Shown here: positions 23,701-36,513 of the stretch, piece by piece
Numbering within the stretch: the stretch's first letter is position 1
Layout: each line of letters opens with the position of its first letter
NCBI GenBank assembly: GCA_963662175.1
Contig: OY759218.1
Coordinates: 23,706,051 to 23,770,050, forward strand
Source: Aradus depressus
Taxonomy: Eukaryota > Arthropoda > Insecta > Hemiptera > Aradidae
Length of the DNA: 64,000 nt
Direction of reading: 5' to 3'
The notes under the pieces: model-generated
The model's database searches: none
Told to the model about the DNA's origin: nothing
Seen by the model: the letters and a program-made list of their open reading frames with translations, nothing else
Made by a program: the position numbers and the translations under genes

Positions 23701-26700
23701 AAAATAAACTTAAGCACGCCAACCTTCGGATGGGACGTTGAGCGATGGTCCCGAGCCTGTACGATGTCCTGTACACGTTAAAGACCCCTGCCCTAGGTGA
23801 ATAAAAATTTAGGGTAGGCAAAATTTAGGACTTCCACAATAGAGTCGGGCTCATGTCCACCAGAGTGACGAAAGAGCGCTCTAGTAGTAGGCGATATGAT
23901 CTCGTGGTTAAAGCCCGAGCATGAATCATAATAATTAACCATGCGATTTTTAGTTACTAAGCGACTGTTTTATTGATAAAACATTGGATATTGATTACCA
24001 TAAAAATGATTATCAAATTGTATTATTATTTTTTAATCACTTAAGTTTTGATAATGCAAATGATAGGCGAAATGTCAAGAAAAATAAAATAAATATATTT
24101 TGGGAGGCGGAAGGCAAATCTTTGTTTGTTTTCAAACCACCTTCATCAAATAATCCTGTTAGTAATTAGTGCGCGATTAATTTTAGAAAACAGTTTCGAG
24201 ATACTTTTTTTTTTTTAAACATGTAGAATGAGGAATTTTAGTTAGGCTAAAGAATGAATAATTTGTTTTTCATTATATAATATATATATATAAAATTACG
24301 CTACGGTCTTTAATAGATAATCGAAATTGAACACAAAGACAGATATGTTACATATATAAAGCAGTTGTTCGCCCCAATTAACCAAACAGATATGTTACGC
24401 TTTTACTGAGACCACTATTAACATATGGATCACAAATATACGGTTCCGCAAAAATATCCAACATAAAACGAATTCAGGAGTTTCATTAAAAAAAACACAC
24501 ATAACAGTGCAGAACAACAGAACACTTCATAACGATCTCGTAATCAACACAGTATCCGAAACAACGGACTATTACGGGTTTTTCAGAAAACTTGTCTCAA
24601 ATACAGACCCAGAAATACATCCATTATCTTCACTACACATACCACAAAATTCCCCAAGAAGGTGGAATCGTGAATTATTGCCAACCTAAATTAGTATCTT
24701 TCATCAACACATTCTCTTGTATTTTAAACTCCCCTTTCTGAAATCATCTGTGCTCCAGAGCTGTCTTTTTTTATTTTCACCAGGACGTTCTAACACTCCA
24801 AGAGTTCAATAATTAGTTTTAGAGACCTACCACTGGGTAGCCACCCTCTCACGCGCCATTCATGCCTTCTTTTATAAACAAACCCATACATACAAATCCA
24901 AGTGCGCCATTCATGCCACCATACTTGTATCATCACAGAGGCTGATTGTTGTGACACAACAGTATCTTTATTAATAAAAGTAAAAAAAAAAAGTTCAATT
25001 TACTATGGTATTTAACACTAGTATCAGAAGATACAATAAACAACTTTAAATTGAAGGGAAATACAAAAATGCCATTTATGCAATGCGCATGGAATTAACT
25101 AACGAATAACTACAATTTTTTAAATTTTCCTTTCAATTAATTCATTTTTTCAAGAACTCAATATTAGGATTTGGTTCTTCTTTTCGATGAAATACAACTA
25201 AAGCAAACCTTAGGCACCAAAAAATATAATTTACTAACCTGAATAGCCTGGAGCACATTTACAAATATAGTCGTTAGATCCCATTGGCTGAAAGCAAATT
25301 CCATTTTTGCAGTCGTGGTGTTGACAAGGCGATGTCTGAGGATACAGCATGGCAACCATTGGCGCAACCTCGCAAAATTTTCCAACATAATCATCGGCGC
25401 ACTTGCAAGTGTAATCATTGATTCCATCGACACAAGTTGCCCCATTCTGTAAATAAAATATATAATACCAGCAAATCCTTATGCAGAATGAGCACACTAA
25501 AAAATAAATTGCAATTATAAGTTCTATAACTTTTAATACAATAAACTAATACCAAAACTGTTTCTACCTCGAGAAAAAAAACAATTAGCGAAGAGAGAAA
25601 TTACTGATAGTTTTTTTTCTGGATTTGAAAAAAAATAATAATCCCTCTTCCTCACCCAAAAGAAAAAAGAATCTATACGTATAATATTTTCGAAGTCGAC
25701 TCGAAATTTATTCCCACAACTTTTGGATAGTCCATATTTTCGATAGGGCATTCTTGAAATACCCTACAAGTTTCCTGAATATACTTTCATTTTCACACAG
25801 TGAGAGGTAAGAAAGATTTGATGTCTTTATTCCTTATTCTTCACATCATAAACCAGTTAGCCTCTATCTAAGTTAATTATTATTAAGGGAAGTTAGTTCT
25901 GAGAAGTCCTAAATGCTATTTTTATTAATGAAATTGGAAATAATATTATTATACTTCATCAATAAAAAATTAAAAATCATAGTTCTTATTTTTCTTTATA
26001 TTTTTCACTCTGCGATTTTAAATGAATTATTACAACTGGTTATTTACAGCACATTCATTTTTTAATATGAGTAAGAAAAACGTTTTCCATAATAGAGGCA
26101 CTCAACAAAATTTATGATTAATAAATATATATATATATTTCCTTCAGAAGAGAGGGACACAGTCACTGCTAAAGAGTCATTAGTTACTATATAAATTAAG
26201 AGTTCGCGGCGGATCAAAATTAAGTATCTATACATTTCTACATAAAACTAATTTATCGAATTTGATGGAGAAACTATAATAATTTTAAATGTATATTCAA
26301 AGTAGTAATGTCAATCGCCATTTCTCCGATTTAGGCAGAAATTGAATTAGTTCCATATAATTAGTTACATAAGCTTTTTTTTCCTTTGTCTCACCTGACA
26401 CATATTGTTTTTACAATCATCCACATTTATGGTGCAATTTTCTCCAGCGAACCCAATAAGACATTCGCAAGTATAATGTGTGATGTGGTTGACACATTGT
26501 GCATCATTTTTGCAAGGGTTGAATTCTTTGGTACAATATGGAATTTTTTTCTCACAATATTCACCTATGAGAATAAAATATAATAAATAAAAATGAATAC
26601 ATTTTAAATAATAAGCCAAATATTTATAGCTATATAAATTTAAAATTCAACTATCTATCAATTGCAGTCACATTTCCAAAATATTACGCTAAATTATTGT

Positions 26701-29700
26701 TTTTAAGTGAAACAAATAATAAAGAAATACTCACCCATATATCCAGGGCGACATTGACACTCATATGCTTGAACTAAATCCACGCAAGTAGCGTTGTTCT
26801 CACATTTATTTTGAATGCAATCGTCTATATTATTTTCACAATGGGTGCCAGTAAATCCAGGGAGACATTCACAACTGAAAAGTTTAAAAAAAGTTAATTT
26901 CATACATGAAAATAAAATAAATGAATTATTCTGCACAGTGAACCATAAGAAATATACAAGGCAAGAATATTAGGCGGTGTGAAACATGAAAGATGATCTT
27001 GTAAGGTTGGTCCAATTCGAAATTTGAAAAAAATCATTTTCGGTCCACCCTAATGTATAGGTAAAAATATATTATAAATAATGTAAAACTGCAGTTCTTA
27101 CCTAAATCTTCCCTCTTCAAGGACTCTGCAGTTACCCTGATTTCTGCAAGGGTTTCCATAGCATGCGTCGATCATATATTGGCAGTGCGCGCCGTGATAT
27201 CCGGGCGAACAGACACACTTGTACTTCCGTTCTGGCAAGGGTTCGCACTGGCCTTGATTGGAACATGGGTTCGTATAACAAGCATTGCATTTTGCCAAAA
27301 TTTCATTTCTTACACGACCTAGATAGAATAAGAAAAATGAACATTGTTCGAAAGGTAATGCTTTACATCTTCTAAGCTAACTTTGTTATTGATGAACATT
27401 CATCGAGATATTTTGCAAAACATTTTGAAAATACATAATTCAATACATGGAGAATATGTTATTTGCATGGACACCCCCTCCCAGCGGATGTTTACCTTTA
27501 TTTTCTTATAATATAAAACAGCAGTCCGCATCCTTATCTGTTTTCAATTCACTATTAGTTGTCCCTCTAGGCCCACTAGCTTGTTTTCAATAAAACTAAA
27601 ATAAAATTAGCTGAACTTTTTTATTGTGAGAAAGGGTTTACTGCAGGTACTGTTAGAAAAGCAGATTGTATTCTAAGGTAAGTACATTTACTTACTTGGT
27701 GTGAAAAATGTTTTTTTAAATATAGGTATTCGCTTTTAATTACAATATCTCTGTTAAGTAGGTCTAAAACAGAATATTCTAGTCAAGTTTGTGATGTATT
27801 AAGGATAATTCCACCTTTACTTAATATTTTAATGGGTGTTCTTCTTATCGGAAGTCAGTCAGTGAATTTCCGCCCAGAGTTGCCAGCCAACGACATAACA
27901 TTTATTCTCCGATAATTTTATATCCGATATTCCTATAATGTATATTGTACGGAGTTTAACATTCCTGCCGTGTAGAAACATTTAAACTAGAGTCATTTAC
28001 TGGTCAAAACTAATATAATTGTCTGGTTATGGTGCTTGTTCGCTGGACGTATTTAGAATTTTGGAACATTTTCCCAATTAATAACTTTTATCCTTGGTGT
28101 TAGCTATTACAATCAACTAGACGAGTCAGATGCCAGAACAAGCCCTATATGGTTTAATGGTTACCTTTGCAATGAAAATGACTTGACTGTGTAGTTAAAA
28201 TCAGTTTATCTTTAAGTAGAGGAGGTTCACTGCATCGTGCTATTCCAGGCTCAACATAATCTCGTTTCACCCAATCAGCCAGCCACTTCAAACTACAGTC
28301 ACAATATAGCGGGTTGGAGCCAAGTGCCCTGAAACAATAGGAAAATAATAATACTATTTGTAGTAAACAGTCCTGAATGGGATTTTCATTTTTTTCAGTA
28401 GAAGAGTAGAGAAAAAAAGACGTCCTTACGGGGTTCTGGTCGATTATTTAGGAATGTAAACATATAGTTCACACTTCTGTTGATCATCAATGTATGTTCA
28501 GAAAAGGACAACAAAACCACATCAGTTGATGAGACGCTAAACCCAAAATGACTAATAAAGACATTCTTTTGAGGTACAAAAAAATTAAGATCGGTGCACA
28601 ATCGCCACAAAAATTGCTAATTACACAGTTTCATTGGAACTATTCAATTTGTAATAAATTAAAAGTCAGGTCAGTTTTAAGCTTTTGAAAGTGTTTCCTC
28701 TGGTCACTCTAGAAAAAAATATCAGTTTGATCAGATCATACACTGAAGGGTTCCGTAGACGAACATTGAATTAATTTATTAATTAATAAACATGTAATAA
28801 ATATATTGTTCTCTATTATACTTTCTGCCCAAACCACTACTTTGATTAATTAAAACTCAACAATTTAGTTATATTATTTTAGAAATATCAACTATAAAGA
28901 TAGTAAAAGATAAACTAAAAAAAGTCGCAGTTGAATCACTGGCTATGTACTTCCCCAGCACGAATTAATGCATTATTTTCGCGCATCCTCCAAATCCAAT
29001 CGACCGTTTGGGCTAAAACTCAATGTTTGACTTACATAGTAGCTTCATACAACGGCAATTATTAAAGATTTTATCTTAAAAATCCGAACACTGCATCGAA
29101 TTTCTGATCAATTACATAACTTCCCCTATACTTCGTATAGCCGGGGAAGTAAAAACAATTTAAAAAAAAAGCGAATGTGGTTATGACTGTTTAGTTAAAC
29201 TTCTTAGTTCCTAAGTTCGTCACTAAGGTACAACATGAATACTGTAGCCTTGAAATAATAAAAAAACTTAGTTATTTCTTCAATATTTCCATATTATGTT
29301 TTAGCATTGAAAGCATTAAAACAATGAAAGGGTCTGTATTTCTCGAATTAATTCGTTATATATACAAAACAATTAAATATAAATGTTATTCGAAGCACGT
29401 CTTTAGGTAACCTGTCGGAAGTACTCTAACGCACCATGCATCATCACAGCTACATGCCATAACCTCCTTTTTGCATAACACCGTCCAAGTCTAATTAGAC
29501 TAAAAAAATGTATCTACTGAATTTATTAGTATTATTATTTTTGTATTCATATATTTTCAAGTTTTTATTTATTCATTTTTTTAATAGTACTGTTATTATT
29601 AATCTCCTGTGTGTCAGACTCTAAGAGTTAGTAGCTGTTTATGTATCTAATTTATAACCATGCAATTACCTACCACGTTATAAATATTATTATTATTATT

Positions 29701-32700
29701 ATGGCTTCAAAAGTTTCCAAGATACCTTGGAGGATAGGCAACCACAATAGTTTTTCATAGATGGTCTTCGACATGCAGACTGTAGGAAGGTTTTTTGAAT
29801 AGTTTCGATCCCGATTTCCCAACAAAACAAATAGCAGAAACAGTGAAGCGACGATTTTCAGAACGATTCAGATTAACTTTTTTCTTTCTATTTTTTTCTT
29901 ATTTGATAAAAATATTGTGAATAAAAGTTGTATTTTTTCTTAACCATCATTTAGGAATATGTTTTAATCGTAAAAAAAAGTTCAAAGAAGTATTTTTACA
30001 GTAATTTACAAGTTATGGGTGATACTTACAAGTGTGTTATACTGTGAAGATCAGAAAATGCTCCATCAGGAATCATAGAAATATTATTTCCGTGTAGAGA
30101 TCTATTAAAAACAAAAAGTTATTAAACAGAGAATCATAATACAGATAAATTAAAGTACATAGAAATACATAACTTACATAATTCTAAGCATCTTAAGACC
30201 AGCTAGAGCCTGCCCTTCGATACATTGTATTTTATTATAGCTCAGAATTCTGTGAAACGAAATAAATTTAAAAAAACGGGAACGTTAATTCCAATAATTT
30301 TTCAATATAATGAATATAAAAATTATTTAATAGAAAAAAAAACATGCTTAGTGAATACTTACAATGTGGATAAATTAGTGAGATTAACAAAAGTAAAATT
30401 AGAGATAACTGAAATTTGATTATTGCTCAAGTCAAGCCTAGTCAAATATTTTAAATGACTTATTTTAGCAACTTCGATCGACTGAATTTCGTTGACATCT
30501 AAATAGCTGAAAATATACACATAATTTTTAATTTATTTTATTTTAAATTCAAATATAGCTACTCATTATTTGAAGAGATCTATATATATTTCACATGAGG
30601 CTACACGTTTATGTGCATACATGTAATACATGTGCATACATGTAATACATGTGCAATTAATACATATTAAACTTCAACTAAATAGTAAATATTCTAAATT
30701 ACAGTTCAGAAGTTTCTGGAGGTATTCCACGTGGGATTTCAGTCAGTTTCGTTCTGCTACATCTGACCACAGTTCCGGCGCAAACGCATTTTGGTGGACA
30801 ATAGTTATCTCCTAAGCAGCCCTGGTCATTTTCGCCTATAAATTATTTGAAAAAATTGATATAATTATAAATTTATAATAAATATATTATGTTATTATAT
30901 ATATTATAATATCATATATATAATAAAAATGTTACAAATTTAGGGACTTAATGAAAAAAACTCGTTGGTGAATACGGGTAATATACTTTCCCAGAACGAA
31001 GTAATCGATTACATTTCGCTCTCCTTCCAAAACCAATTGACCGTTCGGGCTAAAAATCAATAGTTGACTTACATAGGGGCTCATACTAAATTCTGTGTAG
31101 ATACATTCATTATACCGGCAGATACTAGGATTTTTGAGGCGTATTCCCTCCTTCGGACTATTTCGCGGAAAATTAATAGATGCCATCCGTACAGGGTTTT
31201 GAATTTAAATATAAAATTTCATGTTCATACATTCATTACATAGGCGGTTCATGTGGTTTTTGACTTGAGACGCCTCTGATCCCTCCTTTCCTTGGCCCAC
31301 TCCGCGTAGTTTAGGTGGTACGAATTTACATATGAAATTTTGTGTCAATAAATTCATTACATGCCTTTGGCCGATTTGGCTGAAAATCAATAGGTGTCGT
31401 CCTTAGAGGGTTCTCGACACACATATAAAATTTCCTGTTGATACATTCATTCTAATGGGAGTTACCTAGTTCACAGACACAGACAATTTGTTTTTCATTT
31501 TTGGAATCAAGGGATCGGAAAATATGAAATTACATAACTTCCCGTAGACTTCTTATAGCTGGGGAAGTAAAAATATCGGTTATGGTATGGTTTATTACAT
31601 AAAGTCTTTCTTATAACAACCACGTTTTTACAAATCACTTCCCTCATAACCGAATGTTTTTTGCAAAACGAGAATTGCTCTTATCCCAGTTTTGTAATAC
31701 AAGAAAAACTTTTCAATAAATACTAAACTCAATAACTACCAATAATAAAAACATATTCTCGAACTCGTTGCCATGCATTAAAATTCAAATATTATTTTGA
31801 ACTATTTGCTACAACAATTTATTGTACCATTCTTTGGAGCGTTATAACTTTGTTCGTATTGGTCCTTTCTCAAATTAGAGAACATCTTGAAGGTTAGAAG
31901 CTCAAACGTGTGTCTAATTACATAACGTTTGACTGAGAAAGTAATAAAGCGTTTCTATAAATCAATCATGCATAAAACTGTTAGTTTTTTAAAATATATG
32001 TGTACTCACTAGTGCACTTGAATTCATACTGAGGAATTTCATGAATTGCAACGTCTTTTATTCTGGCAGGAGAAGCACAACGAGGACTTCCAGCGAATAA
32101 TTCCTTACGTCGCAACCATTCAGAAAACCATGCAAGATGACAATTACACACAAACGGGTTGGAAAGTAGATTTCTGAAACAGTATTCCTGATTAAAATAA
32201 ATTTTATTTTCAATTTGATAGACAATAGGTGATTTCTGAAAGCGATTCGGATAAGTGATCCAAAATAGAGGCATGATCCCCATTGATTACATCTCGGAAT
32301 CTCGTTTGCACTAATGTTGAGCTTTCAAATTTGTGTTATACATAAGGTACATCTTAGGCTGTGTTGAGTGTCATAGATATTCATTTTACTGCTGTCTTGT
32401 GAAGCTACGGATTAGTTTATTACCATTGGATCATTTATCCGGATTGCTTTAGGAGTGAACGAACCTATTGTTAAAAGCTAAATGAATAACTTACAGAGTA
32501 TGAAGTAATGTTAATGAGTCAAATGATCCAGGCATAACACAACTTATTTTATTGCCGTACAATGACCTGAAAATAATGTAATATTAATTATCTTGTGTAA
32601 TAAGTAAATAAATTATCAATTATCACTTATTCATGGAAATTTCAAAGTTCATTGAAGGGCGAAGTCCAGCACTCAGCGTTGATTCCGCCAGTAAAACAAA

Positions 32701-35700
32701 GAAAGGGGGAAATTTGAAATACATCTCAGGGATGGTATTTTTAAGGGAATCCAAGATGTTCATCCATATTACAGTACGCCAATGTTATTAAAAAGAAAAG
32801 AAATTGGGAAGAGTGAAAAAAGGTCAGTGAAAGCATTCTGCCATTATGTATTTAGATGGCAGATCGTACATTGTATTTGGAGCCCGAAAAATGAAACTGA
32901 CTATCTATACGAGCTACCTGGTTACACTATAGCAAGGGTCGGCAATCTTTCTGCACTTCCGGGCCCCAATATGCCCTAGACTTTTAAGCGCGGGTCAGAT
33001 AACAAAACAAAATGAGCAAAACAACCAATAAGAAATGCATAGAACATTTAATATACAGAATTCATTAGTTTATATCGAGTCTCTTGGTAAGACTCTTCCC
33101 ATTCCCATCTTCTTGTCGCAGATAAAACGAATTTTTTGTTTAAAAAAAGTAATTTCTCAGTACCCTCAAAGGTCGCAGTAGAACTAGGTTTTCTCATTGT
33201 TTTGTGACGGTCTTGTATTATAGTTTTGACCCCACCCCTTCTCCCTCCCTCATGTAAGATAAAGTAAACTATAATTTATTATGCTATAAAATATCTTACA
33301 ATACTTTTAGATTGTGAAGTCCAATAAACATTTTGTTGTGAATTTCTCCAATTTCATTCTCTGCCAGAATTCTGAAACAAAAGGTATTATTGATAAAAAT
33401 TGAATACTTTTTCATTTTAAAGTAATATTTTTTAAAAACCTTTTTGCAGAGCACTGGCCTTTAAAGAAGGGGGTGGAAAGTAATTTTTTTCCAAGATTCT
33501 TATTTCTATGTGAATATATTTTTTTTTTTGGCCGAAACATCCTGTCCTAGTTCTGAATCTTATACTAAAATCATATTTTACTTCTGAATAAATAAAGATT
33601 TTCATTACATACAGTTTTTTAGAACTGTATTCTGTTTTTTTATTACTGATCTAATTCTGAGGCACTTTCGCGTTGCTTATAAATCTGAAAAATGGCATGT
33701 ATGGTTCTTTAATATTTTAGGTCACAGGAAAAATCACCAAAACTGAATTTTTTTTAGATTAAGTGCGTTCAGATAGTTCTGAACTTCTGGTTCTACTTCC
33801 CCATTGTTATCTCAACCGATATGTTTAGATGAACCCAATAACAAGATTTCATATGAGGGCTCACTGACATTTCATTGTTTTACATGGTAAAAATCATCGA
33901 GACGATATTAAGTGAAATAATTCCTTTCCCTTGTATCGATTGATACCACAGCTGTTCCAATTCAAACTTGCCCCGTGATTTTATTTTTTTCGGTTCCAAA
34001 GTCAGGATGATGGTTCTTTGCAGCTGAATCAACCTGTCTGTATACCCAAAATATTATAAGAGACATAGGCTTTGAAAGGCCAGAAGAAAAAGGGGTCGCT
34101 TCAAAAAAGTTTTTGTATGAAGCGACCACTTTATTCATATAATATTAAAATGTTTTACTGACTATGTTCCAGATAAGTCAGTCTGTTACCCCAACCTCAC
34201 ACCTAATGAGAGTCTACATACAGGTCCTATACATCAACGCCGAGTGAACCTGCTTGTAAAAAAAATAAAATCCACTCTTTTAACTGTATGGCTAAATTAA
34301 CCTTTCTAATCTACTTAACTACTATAACAATTACAATTCGTTTAGATGTACACAGCCTTCAAAAGCATTTCCTTCAATTCCAGTAATGTGATTTCTTCTT
34401 AAATCTAGCTTCACCAAATTCGGCAAACGTCCGAATAAACCGTCAGATTTAATTCTTCCAATACTGTTATCGTTCATTAATCTGTGAATGAAAAAAAAAA
34501 TGAAGTTTTAAATCAAGTAAAACAATTAGGTTTAAGTATTTCTTATTTCTGACTATACTTTAATTACAGTTTAATCAATTGTAAGAAGAGATGGCCAGTG
34601 GGGAAGTTGAGACTGGGGATAGGGCTACTCAGCTTTTTCTAAAATATCATCCAAATAAATTTTTGGAATATAGTGATGTATGCTGCTTTATTATTTCATA
34701 TAATTATTGCTTATTTTGAGAAAAAGGTACACTTGTTTTATAGTAGCCAGCCTAATAAAAGACAAATTAGAGAGACAGGGTGTGGTAGTGGGAATACGAG
34801 AGCGTGGTGGTAGGGATTGTGTATCCTCGGTCACTGCCCATCTTTCCCCCACCTTACCCTCCAGCCATCTCTTTACAGTTCATCTCTACCTAGGGAGATA
34901 CTAACAATTCTGTTGTATAGATCGGAAAATCTTTGGGGAATTCAGTTAAACCGCGGCCGGAGCAGTCGACAGTAGTGCCAGAACAGGAGCAGCCGCTGGG
35001 ACAGTCTGAGTCTATCAAACAGTCTCCTACAAGTCGGCTTTTGTAGTCTTCCACACCTAAACCAACGGTTAACATGAATTAATACCTAGGGAATACGAGT
35101 AATCAACAAAAGAAACATGAAATTAGTAATCAGTAGACATTTTAGCACCCCAAAGTTAGTACTTTAACAGCATAATACGATACACATAAAACAATAAAAT
35201 AATTTTTCATATTACAACTCAAATAAATTGAGTATGATATTCCAAAAAGTAAAAAACGAATGTTTCTTCGGACCATCGCATTATTTTTGGGGAACAATAT
35301 AAAACAATTGTGTTTTGGAATTAATTCCAAAGTTAGTTCTTACAAGGAAAGTATAAATAGTGGGAGGCACGGAGTTGGAAAGCTATTATGATAGCAGTTA
35401 GAGATGGTATTGTACAGAGGGAGGGTAGAAAACACTTTACAGCGTTAAGTATGGTAGAATTTTTTTTATTGAATTTCAAACAAACTAAAGTAACCATAAC
35501 AATAATAAATACCCACATTAGTTAGAAAAACAACCATTCAATTCAAATTATAAGTATTCGACATAGCAAAATTAATTAAAATTATTGTAATGAAATCCAA
35601 TTCTTGTTAATTTTTAGCGAAATGAACAACGGCGAAGTATTTTTCGCACCAAGCCCACTTCATCCATGCTAGTAGCACCTTCACCACAAATTCTGCACCA

Positions 35701-36145
35701 CTGCTTTCCAATCTTGAAGAGGAATTTGACGCGAAAAGTACATCTGCATTGATTATTTCGATGAAAATTAACAAGAATTTGATTTCATTACCATCATTTT
35801 AATTAATATTTTATGTATATATATACACATATATATATATCGTGATTTTAGTAGTGCACAACACTGCTTACTTTTTTCGCAAAGTCAAAATTAAAATGAC
35901 AACGTAATACTTTTCCAGTAAATTTATTGGGAAAATTGACGTCTCGACGTACCGTATAATGCTGTTGGGGGCCTTGCTTACCCGTACATTTGAATTTTTC
36001 GTCTCTCAAAGCTTCGATCCGTCGTCTTTGCATTCTTTTTGGGGTTTCACAACGTGCACCTGATGTTTCAATTGGGTTACGATGTAGATATTCTGCAAGC
36101 CAACGTAAATTACAATCACAAATGAAAGGATTTCTCCCTAAATGT
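20512..36145 (-). CDS. slit: slit (axon-guidance ligand of Robo), 3' two-thirds
   Basis: Slit is a secreted repulsive guidance ligand for Robo receptors. Nineteen exons are recovered in transcript order: 35982-36145, 34906-35056, 34335-34481, 33300-33371, 32495-32566, 32010-32173, 30703-30835, 30363-30506, 30178-30249, 30030-30101, 28165-28328, 27102-27318, 26735-26874, 26395-26564, 25239-25446, 23042-23276, 22201-22424, 21392-21679 and 20512-20738. All are GT-AG with matching phases, about 1,020 residues without a stop. Domain order matches Drosophila Slit: LRRCT2, LRR block D3, D4, EGF1-6, laminin G, EGF7 and a C-terminal cystine knot ending CTKKCY. Signal peptide, D1 and the D2 repeats are missing; no upstream exon is recognisable from 36146 to the window end. 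Introns contain a LINE, a SINE in a foldback and two MITE-like elements. Confidence 0.97.
20964..21180. mobile_element. MITE-like fragment in the last slit intron
   Basis: Starts TACTTCCCCAGAACGAATTA with the AACAGTTTGCGCTAA segment of the family; the right end is lost near 21180. Confidence 0.55.
21392..21679 (-). CDS. slit: slit exon: end of laminin G, acidic linker, EGF7
   Basis: Encodes [14 protein letters not shown], the last laminin G strand. A Glu/Asp-rich linker follows, then an EGF repeat beginning [14 protein letters not shown] and ending GWSGKYCEQ. An acidic linker is also present here in Drosophila Slit. Confidence 0.96.
22201..23276 (-). CDS. slit: slit exons: laminin G domain
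   Basis: Two exons. 23042-23276 begins after EGF6 with [11 protein letters not shown] and reads [19 protein letters not shown]. 22201-22424 reads [20 protein letters not shown] and [18 protein letters not shown]. Both are nearly identical in wording to insect Slit. The intron between them (22425-23041) shows nothing recognisable beyond AT-rich sequence. Confidence 0.96.
23395..24148. mobile_element. Foldback element with a SINE in its loop
   Basis: Left arm about 23395-23595 (starting GATGAAGGTGGTTTGACAA) and right arm about 23960-24148 (ending AAACCACCTTCATC) are imperfect reverse complements. The SINE at 23601-23937 sits between them. Located in the slit intron between laminin G and EGF5-6 exons. 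Confidence 0.7.
23601..23937 (+). mobile_element. tRNA-derived SINE, full-length
   Basis: The best copy in the window: GGTAGCTCAGTGGTATGCG (A box) and GGGTTCGAAACCCGGC (B box). The body TGAGCGATGGTCCCGAGCCT follows, then a tail at CGATATGATCTCGTGG and GCATGAATCATAATAATT. The acceptor stem does not pair, so it is a SINE and not a tRNA gene. Confidence 0.88.
24395..24690 (+). mobile_element. LINE reverse transcriptase C-terminal fragment (Jockey-like)
   Basis: Reads [15 protein letters not shown], then, after a frame break near 24487, [14 protein letters not shown] and [20 protein letters not shown]. This matches the thumb and post-RT region of Jockey-type LINEs. It sits antisense in a slit intron and is inactive. 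Confidence 0.7.
25239..25446 (-). CDS. slit: slit exon: second half of EGF5 and EGF6, with cleavage-site region
   Basis: Phase-0 exon beginning [20 protein letters not shown], then [19 protein letters not shown]. Slit is proteolytically cleaved between EGF5 and EGF6 just before the TSPC motif, and this motif is conserved here. Confidence 0.96.
26395..26874 (-). CDS. slit: slit exons: EGF3, EGF4, start of EGF5
   Basis: Exon 26735-26874 reads [19 protein letters not shown] and [18 protein letters not shown]. Exon 26395-26564 reads [35 protein letters not shown] and [11 protein letters not shown], where EGF5 continues in the next exon. Calcium-binding-type DDC starts are present. Confidence 0.96.
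27102..27318 (-). CDS. slit: slit exon: EGF1 and EGF2
   Basis: Starts [19 protein letters not shown], then [16 protein letters not shown] and [16 protein letters not shown], ending EEGRF with a split Ser codon. Positions 27319-28164 (intron) show no recognisable element. Confidence 0.96.
28165..30835 (-). CDS. slit: slit exons: leucine-rich block D4
   Basis: Exon 30703-30835 is the LRRNT cap ([20 protein letters not shown]). Exon 30363-30506 is exactly two LRRs (144 nt), 30178-30249 and 30030-30101 are one LRR each (72 nt), and 28165-28328 is the LRRCT cap ([18 protein letters not shown]). All LRR introns fall at the same phase, so each exon adds whole 24-residue repeats. In Slits D4 mediates dimerisation. 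Confidence 0.96.
28948..29151. mobile_element. Internally deleted MITE with TIR TACTTCCCC/GGGGAAGTA
   Basis: 204 bp, with terminal inverted repeats TACTTCCCCAGC and CCGGGGAAGTA. Contains CGACCGTTTGGGCTAA near the left end and CATAACTTCCCCTATACTTC near the right end. Lies in a slit intron. Positions 29155-30029 hold only AT-rich sequence and an ATT microsatellite near 29688-29702. Confidence 0.7.
30984..31569. mobile_element. Near-complete MITE, 586 bp, TIR TACTTTCCCAG/GCTGGGGAAGTA
   Basis: Most complete member of the family in the window. TIRs are at 30984-30994 and 31558-31569. Inside, modules of the type TACATTCATTA(C/T)...GGC(G/A)G...GG(T/A)TTTT...CCTC alternate with TTTGGCCGATTTGGCTGAAA, giving an internally repetitive structure. 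No transposase coding. In the slit intron between LRRNT4 and LRRCT3. Confidence 0.7.
32010..35056 (-). CDS. slit: slit exons: leucine-rich block D3
   Basis: 34906-35056 encodes the LRRNT cap ([20 protein letters not shown]). 34335-34481 (147 nt) encodes two repeats including [19 protein letters not shown]. 33300-33371 and 32495-32566 encode one repeat each (72 nt). 32010-32173 is the LRRCT cap ([19 protein letters not shown]). Spliced codons join exactly. The introns contain no other gene. Confidence 0.96.
35588..35795. repeat. Small foldback in a slit intron
   Basis: Arms of about 35 bp share AATTCTTGTTAATTTT and its complement AAAATTAACAAGAATT, around a spacer of about 130 bp. Confidence 0.5.
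35982..36145 (-). CDS. slit: slit exon: LRRCT cap of block D2 (first slit exon in window)
   Basis: Encodes [20 protein letters not shown] and [17 protein letters not shown], then EKFKCTG, closely matching the D2 cap of Drosophila Slit. D2 is the Robo-binding block, and its repeats should lie upstream (higher coordinates). Confidence 0.96.
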
Positions 36146-36513
36146 CTGAAAAAATAAAATAAATAAAAACAAAAATAGGTCTTAAACAATCACTTGTAAT
36201 TAAAAATATTTGGCATTCTCAGTTCAATAGTGGAACAGCTGCAAAAAAAAAATCAGATTTTTAGTTTTGATTGAAAACATGAGCGATCATATGTTGTCGC
36301 CCGTGTAGCTGCTTATTTGAACGTTAGGGTAAACCCCCAGGAAAAAGAAACAGTATTTATAGAATTAAGTAAAACTGCTTATGTTACAATTAAGCCTGCT
36401 TTCTTAACAGTGCATGCAGTAAGCCCTTTCCCATGACAAAACAGTTTAGAACTTCTAAGTTGAGGAACGCGGACATATTGTGGAATTTGTAATAAATAAA
36501 TAAAACAAACTTA

